DNA of 64,000 bases from contig NC_018216.1 in assembly GCF_000219625.1 (NCBI RefSeq), forward strand, positions 2,356,001-2,420,000, read 5' to 3'. A model generated the notes under the pieces. That model was not told the origin of the DNA and made no database searches. It saw only the letters and a list, made by a program, of their open reading frames with translations. Numbering within the stretch: position 1 is the first letter of the stretch; every line of letters begins with the position of its first letter. Below, one piece after another: positions 61,582-64,000 of the stretch. Source of the stretch: Zymoseptoria tritici IPO323. Taxonomy: Eukaryota; Ascomycota; Dothideomycetes; Mycosphaerellales; Mycosphaerellaceae. The translations under genes were made by a program, and so were the position numbers.

Positions 61582-64000
61582 ACTAGTACGTAGTCGAATT
61601 TACTAGTAGGTCGCCCCTCTAAGGACATAAAAGCGACTAAATTCTTCTTTTTAAACCCTCTCTTCTTTATTAACTTCCGTAATCCTTTCCTTCCTTTCTT
61701 CCTTAGACCTTTATATAGTCTACGATTACTATACCTCTTTCTAATATATAATACCTTAAGTAATAGTCGCTATAGCGAAGGGCGATAAAGATAAGCGTAA
61801 GAAGGACGATAAGAGTAAGGACGACAAGGTCGACAAATAGCTCCGCTAGTCTCCTCGAAAGCTAGCCCCTAAGTTCCCTCCTAAGAAAGCTATTTAAGAC
61901 GCTATTACGACGGTTAAGCGTAGCTACTTAGATATACGGATATTAACTTAAGCTTTCGGCTCGGTCTTAAGCAAAAAGAACTAATCTACGCGCGTTACGG
62001 CTACTTAAGAGCTACTAGATAAGTTCGCCTTAAGGAAACTATTTATATAGCCTAATATTATAACTCGGCGCGACTATATAGAGTATACTAAGTTTAGATA
62101 CGAGCGAGCTACCGGCTATAAGTCGGCTTACGACGCTTAGCGCGATAGGCTCGACATTTCTACCTTAAGCCTCGGGTCTAAGCTACTAGGTATACGCGCC
62201 CCTATAAGTAACAATTACGAAATTCCTTAGCGTAATCCTTAGCTCGCGAACTAAGGACGTAGCTTAAGGAATCGTACTACTACTTAAGGATAGGATCCTA
62301 CGATGCCTCGTAACGTACTTAATCGATCTCCCGATCTTCGTAGCTTATACCCTAAGCTAGATCGCTTCGACTCTTAAGGAAACATTAATAGTACCGCTAT
62401 ATACGCCTCCGTCGGCGCTCGACTCTAAGTTCTTCTTACTCTAAACGCCGCTACTAACCGCATCGCGGTTACGAGTATATAGATAAAGGAGGTTATATAT
62501 TACTTAATTATAGTATCGAATGCTCCTATTATATATCTCCGTTAATTCCTAGTAGCCTTTACGATCTCTTAACTTAATGCCCTAATCGATAGGCTCTAAG
62601 GATTTAAGCTAAGCGATCTTCGTAGCTTAGACTAGCGTAAATCGGACGGTTACCTTATTAGGGCCTATAAGCAATAGCGCTTAGTATCTCTCTTTACTTA
62701 GGCCCTAGGTAGTAGTCCTTAAGGTAGAAACTACGGTTATAAGTCCGGTAAACTTAAGGCTAGCCTATTTAAGTTATGTCGTAATAGTAGAGGATGTTTT
62801 AGCTACTGCGCTAACTATAGCTATACTAACTATTATAGGCGGTATTCTACCGGTAATTCCGATCTTTAGGAGAACACTAGGACTAAGAAGAGAAACCCGA
62901 AGGCTAAGGAGGGCGACGACGACGCGGAGGACGAGTAGGTAGACTTTAAGTCGGAGGTATCGATTCCGCTCCTAGAGGAGCCTATTTAAGTGCCCTTAAG
63001 CCTGCCGCCTACTAGCCTAAGACTATTTAACTCCGGTTTAGGTAGGGTTACTTAGCTACTTAACCCTCTCCTTACTAGGTAGACGAACCTCGCCGATATA
63101 GACGATATCGACTTAGTTACTACTCGTTCTCCTAACTTAAGGGGTCTCTTATCTATACATAAGGAGATAGATACTACTCCTTCGCGGCTAGAGCGTCCTT
63201 ACTTAGACCCTTTAAGTAGATTTAGCGGGTCTCTAGGCGCGAGGCCCTCGTCCTTCCGGCTTCCGGACTTTACTTAAGGAATGCCCTTAACTATAGACGA
63301 TAGGTATCGCCGCGACAACCCTTAAGCTAGGCGGAACACTCGTCTAGCTAATGTACCTCTACTCTTCCGAATAGGGACCTAGGTCCCCTCTTAAGCTCCT
63401 CCTCGCTTAACTTCTAACCTCTTTATATCGGCTAACGCTTAAGGTACCTAACTATTTAGGGGTACTCTTCCTACCCCTTTTGCGATTAGTAACCGTCGTA
63501 GCCCTTAAGCTCCTACGCTAGGCCCTATCTAAGGATCGCTAATCCTAGCCCCTACGCCCCGACCGCCTATCTAATCCCTAAGCCTACTGTATATCGATGC
63601 GGCGGAGGATTTTATAGACTTAATATATAAGGGTAAGAGGCTATTATACGCTATCGATTAAACCCTAGCACTAGCGGGGATAGGCTCTACCGACGATTCC
63701 GATCTAATTCTAACCTTTACTAGTTAGCTCGTATACGAGCTAGTGCTCCCCTTAAGTAGTTTCGCTACCTAAGGGAATCTTTTCTTCGGTACAGCTCTAA
63801 GGGCTAATAATAGGCGTTAAGGATACTTTGCTAAGGGTCCTACAGTTCCTCTAGGGAGTTAACGTACGAGGATCTATACAGAATATATTACGGAACTCTA
63901 CCGTAACCGCTTTAATAAGCGTTAGTCTATATATTAAGTAGTTTAGATAGCTCTCTCTAGAGCTTAAGTACGTCTTAAGGCTAATTAGAGTATTACCCCT
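61582..64000 (+). mobile_element. RIP-mutated retroelement, runs off the right edge
   Basis: About 2.4 kb almost free of CA and TG dinucleotides but rich in CG and TA. Its coding content is given in the separate pseudogene entry. The gag-like composition (Lys/Asp-rich start, Cys-rich patch) suggests an LTR retrotransposon in plus orientation; class (Copia or Gypsy) cannot be settled because no reverse transcriptase lies inside the window. Confidence 0.7.
61763..64000 (+). pseudogene. Gag-like frame inactivated by RIP stops
   Basis: One frame reads from 61763 to the window end without any indel. About 30 stops lie before 63,400 and more follow; every stop I checked is TAA or TAG, none TGA. 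This is what CpA-to-TpA change on either strand does to Gln (CAA/CAG) and Trp (TGG) codons. Between stops it is protein-like: a Lys/Asp-rich start (GDKDKRKKDDK), a helical middle, a Cys/Tyr cluster near 62780-62850 (CFSYCANYSYTNYY, where several Tyr may have been Cys or His, i.e. a possible zinc knuckle), and a Lys/Glu/Asp stretch (KKRNPKAKEGDDDAEDE). The first ATA codons may be former ATG. Confidence 0.65.

Noticed and set aside
1..64000. CRISPR arrays, operons, Shine-Dalgarno sites
   Set aside because: The window is eukaryotic (spliced genes throughout), and no regularly spaced short repeats of that kind were seen.

Overview
This window is nuclear DNA from a filamentous ascomycete. The evidence is short GT-AG introns of about 48-70 bp with CTAAC/CTGAC-type branch sites, dense genes on both strands, fungus-specific families (CFEM/PTH11 receptor, DUF3292, hypervirulence-associated TUDOR protein, DUF3445), and a right end mutated by RIP. 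The gene set fits Dothideomycetes, perhaps Mycosphaerellales; that placement is an inference.

0.8-17.2 kb holds a CFEM-domain seven-helix receptor with an unusual TQT-repeat tail, a tyrosinase-like copper protein, a triose-phosphate/nucleotide-sugar-type transporter, a mitochondrial GatA/Her2 amidase, a DUF3292 membrane protein, an acidic nuclear protein, an NAD(P)-binding protein and a Golgi pH regulator homologue. 17.3-26.6 kb holds the remains of a secreted-protein gene, ribosomal protein uL30 (RPL7) divergent from the ESCRT-II subunit SNF8/VPS22, a DUF3445 protein, a small cysteine-rich secreted protein with a decayed neighbouring copy of its last exon, and a short-chain dehydrogenase. 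27-43 kb is mostly core: an RCC1-type protein, a haloacid-dehalogenase-like enzyme, a large disordered protein, a GT8-like glycosyltransferase, a metallophosphoesterase, an ALYREF/Yra1-like RNA-binding protein and nucleoporin Nic96.

43.8-60 kb is more accessory: a degenerate tandem repeat (44.9-45.8 kb), a nuclear coiled-coil protein, a GPI-anchored repeat protein, a TUDOR protein, a cluster of four tRNA-like genes with long structured inserts in the anticodon arm (53.9-55.4 kb), and a 72-residue secreted cysteine-rich protein. From about 60.35 kb to the right edge the DNA is almost free of CpA/TpG and full of TAA/TAG stops. It is a RIP-mutated retroelement whose single reading frame has no indels, and it carries a nested, unmutated 807-bp insertion with a 13-bp target-site duplication.

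Most genes are unrelated housekeeping functions with no operon logic. The likeliest undescribed items are the tRNA-like cluster and the receptor with a predicted multivalent dynein-light-chain-binding tail. Intron boundaries were worked out by hand from splice signals and reading-frame agreement; no alignment or transcript data were available.
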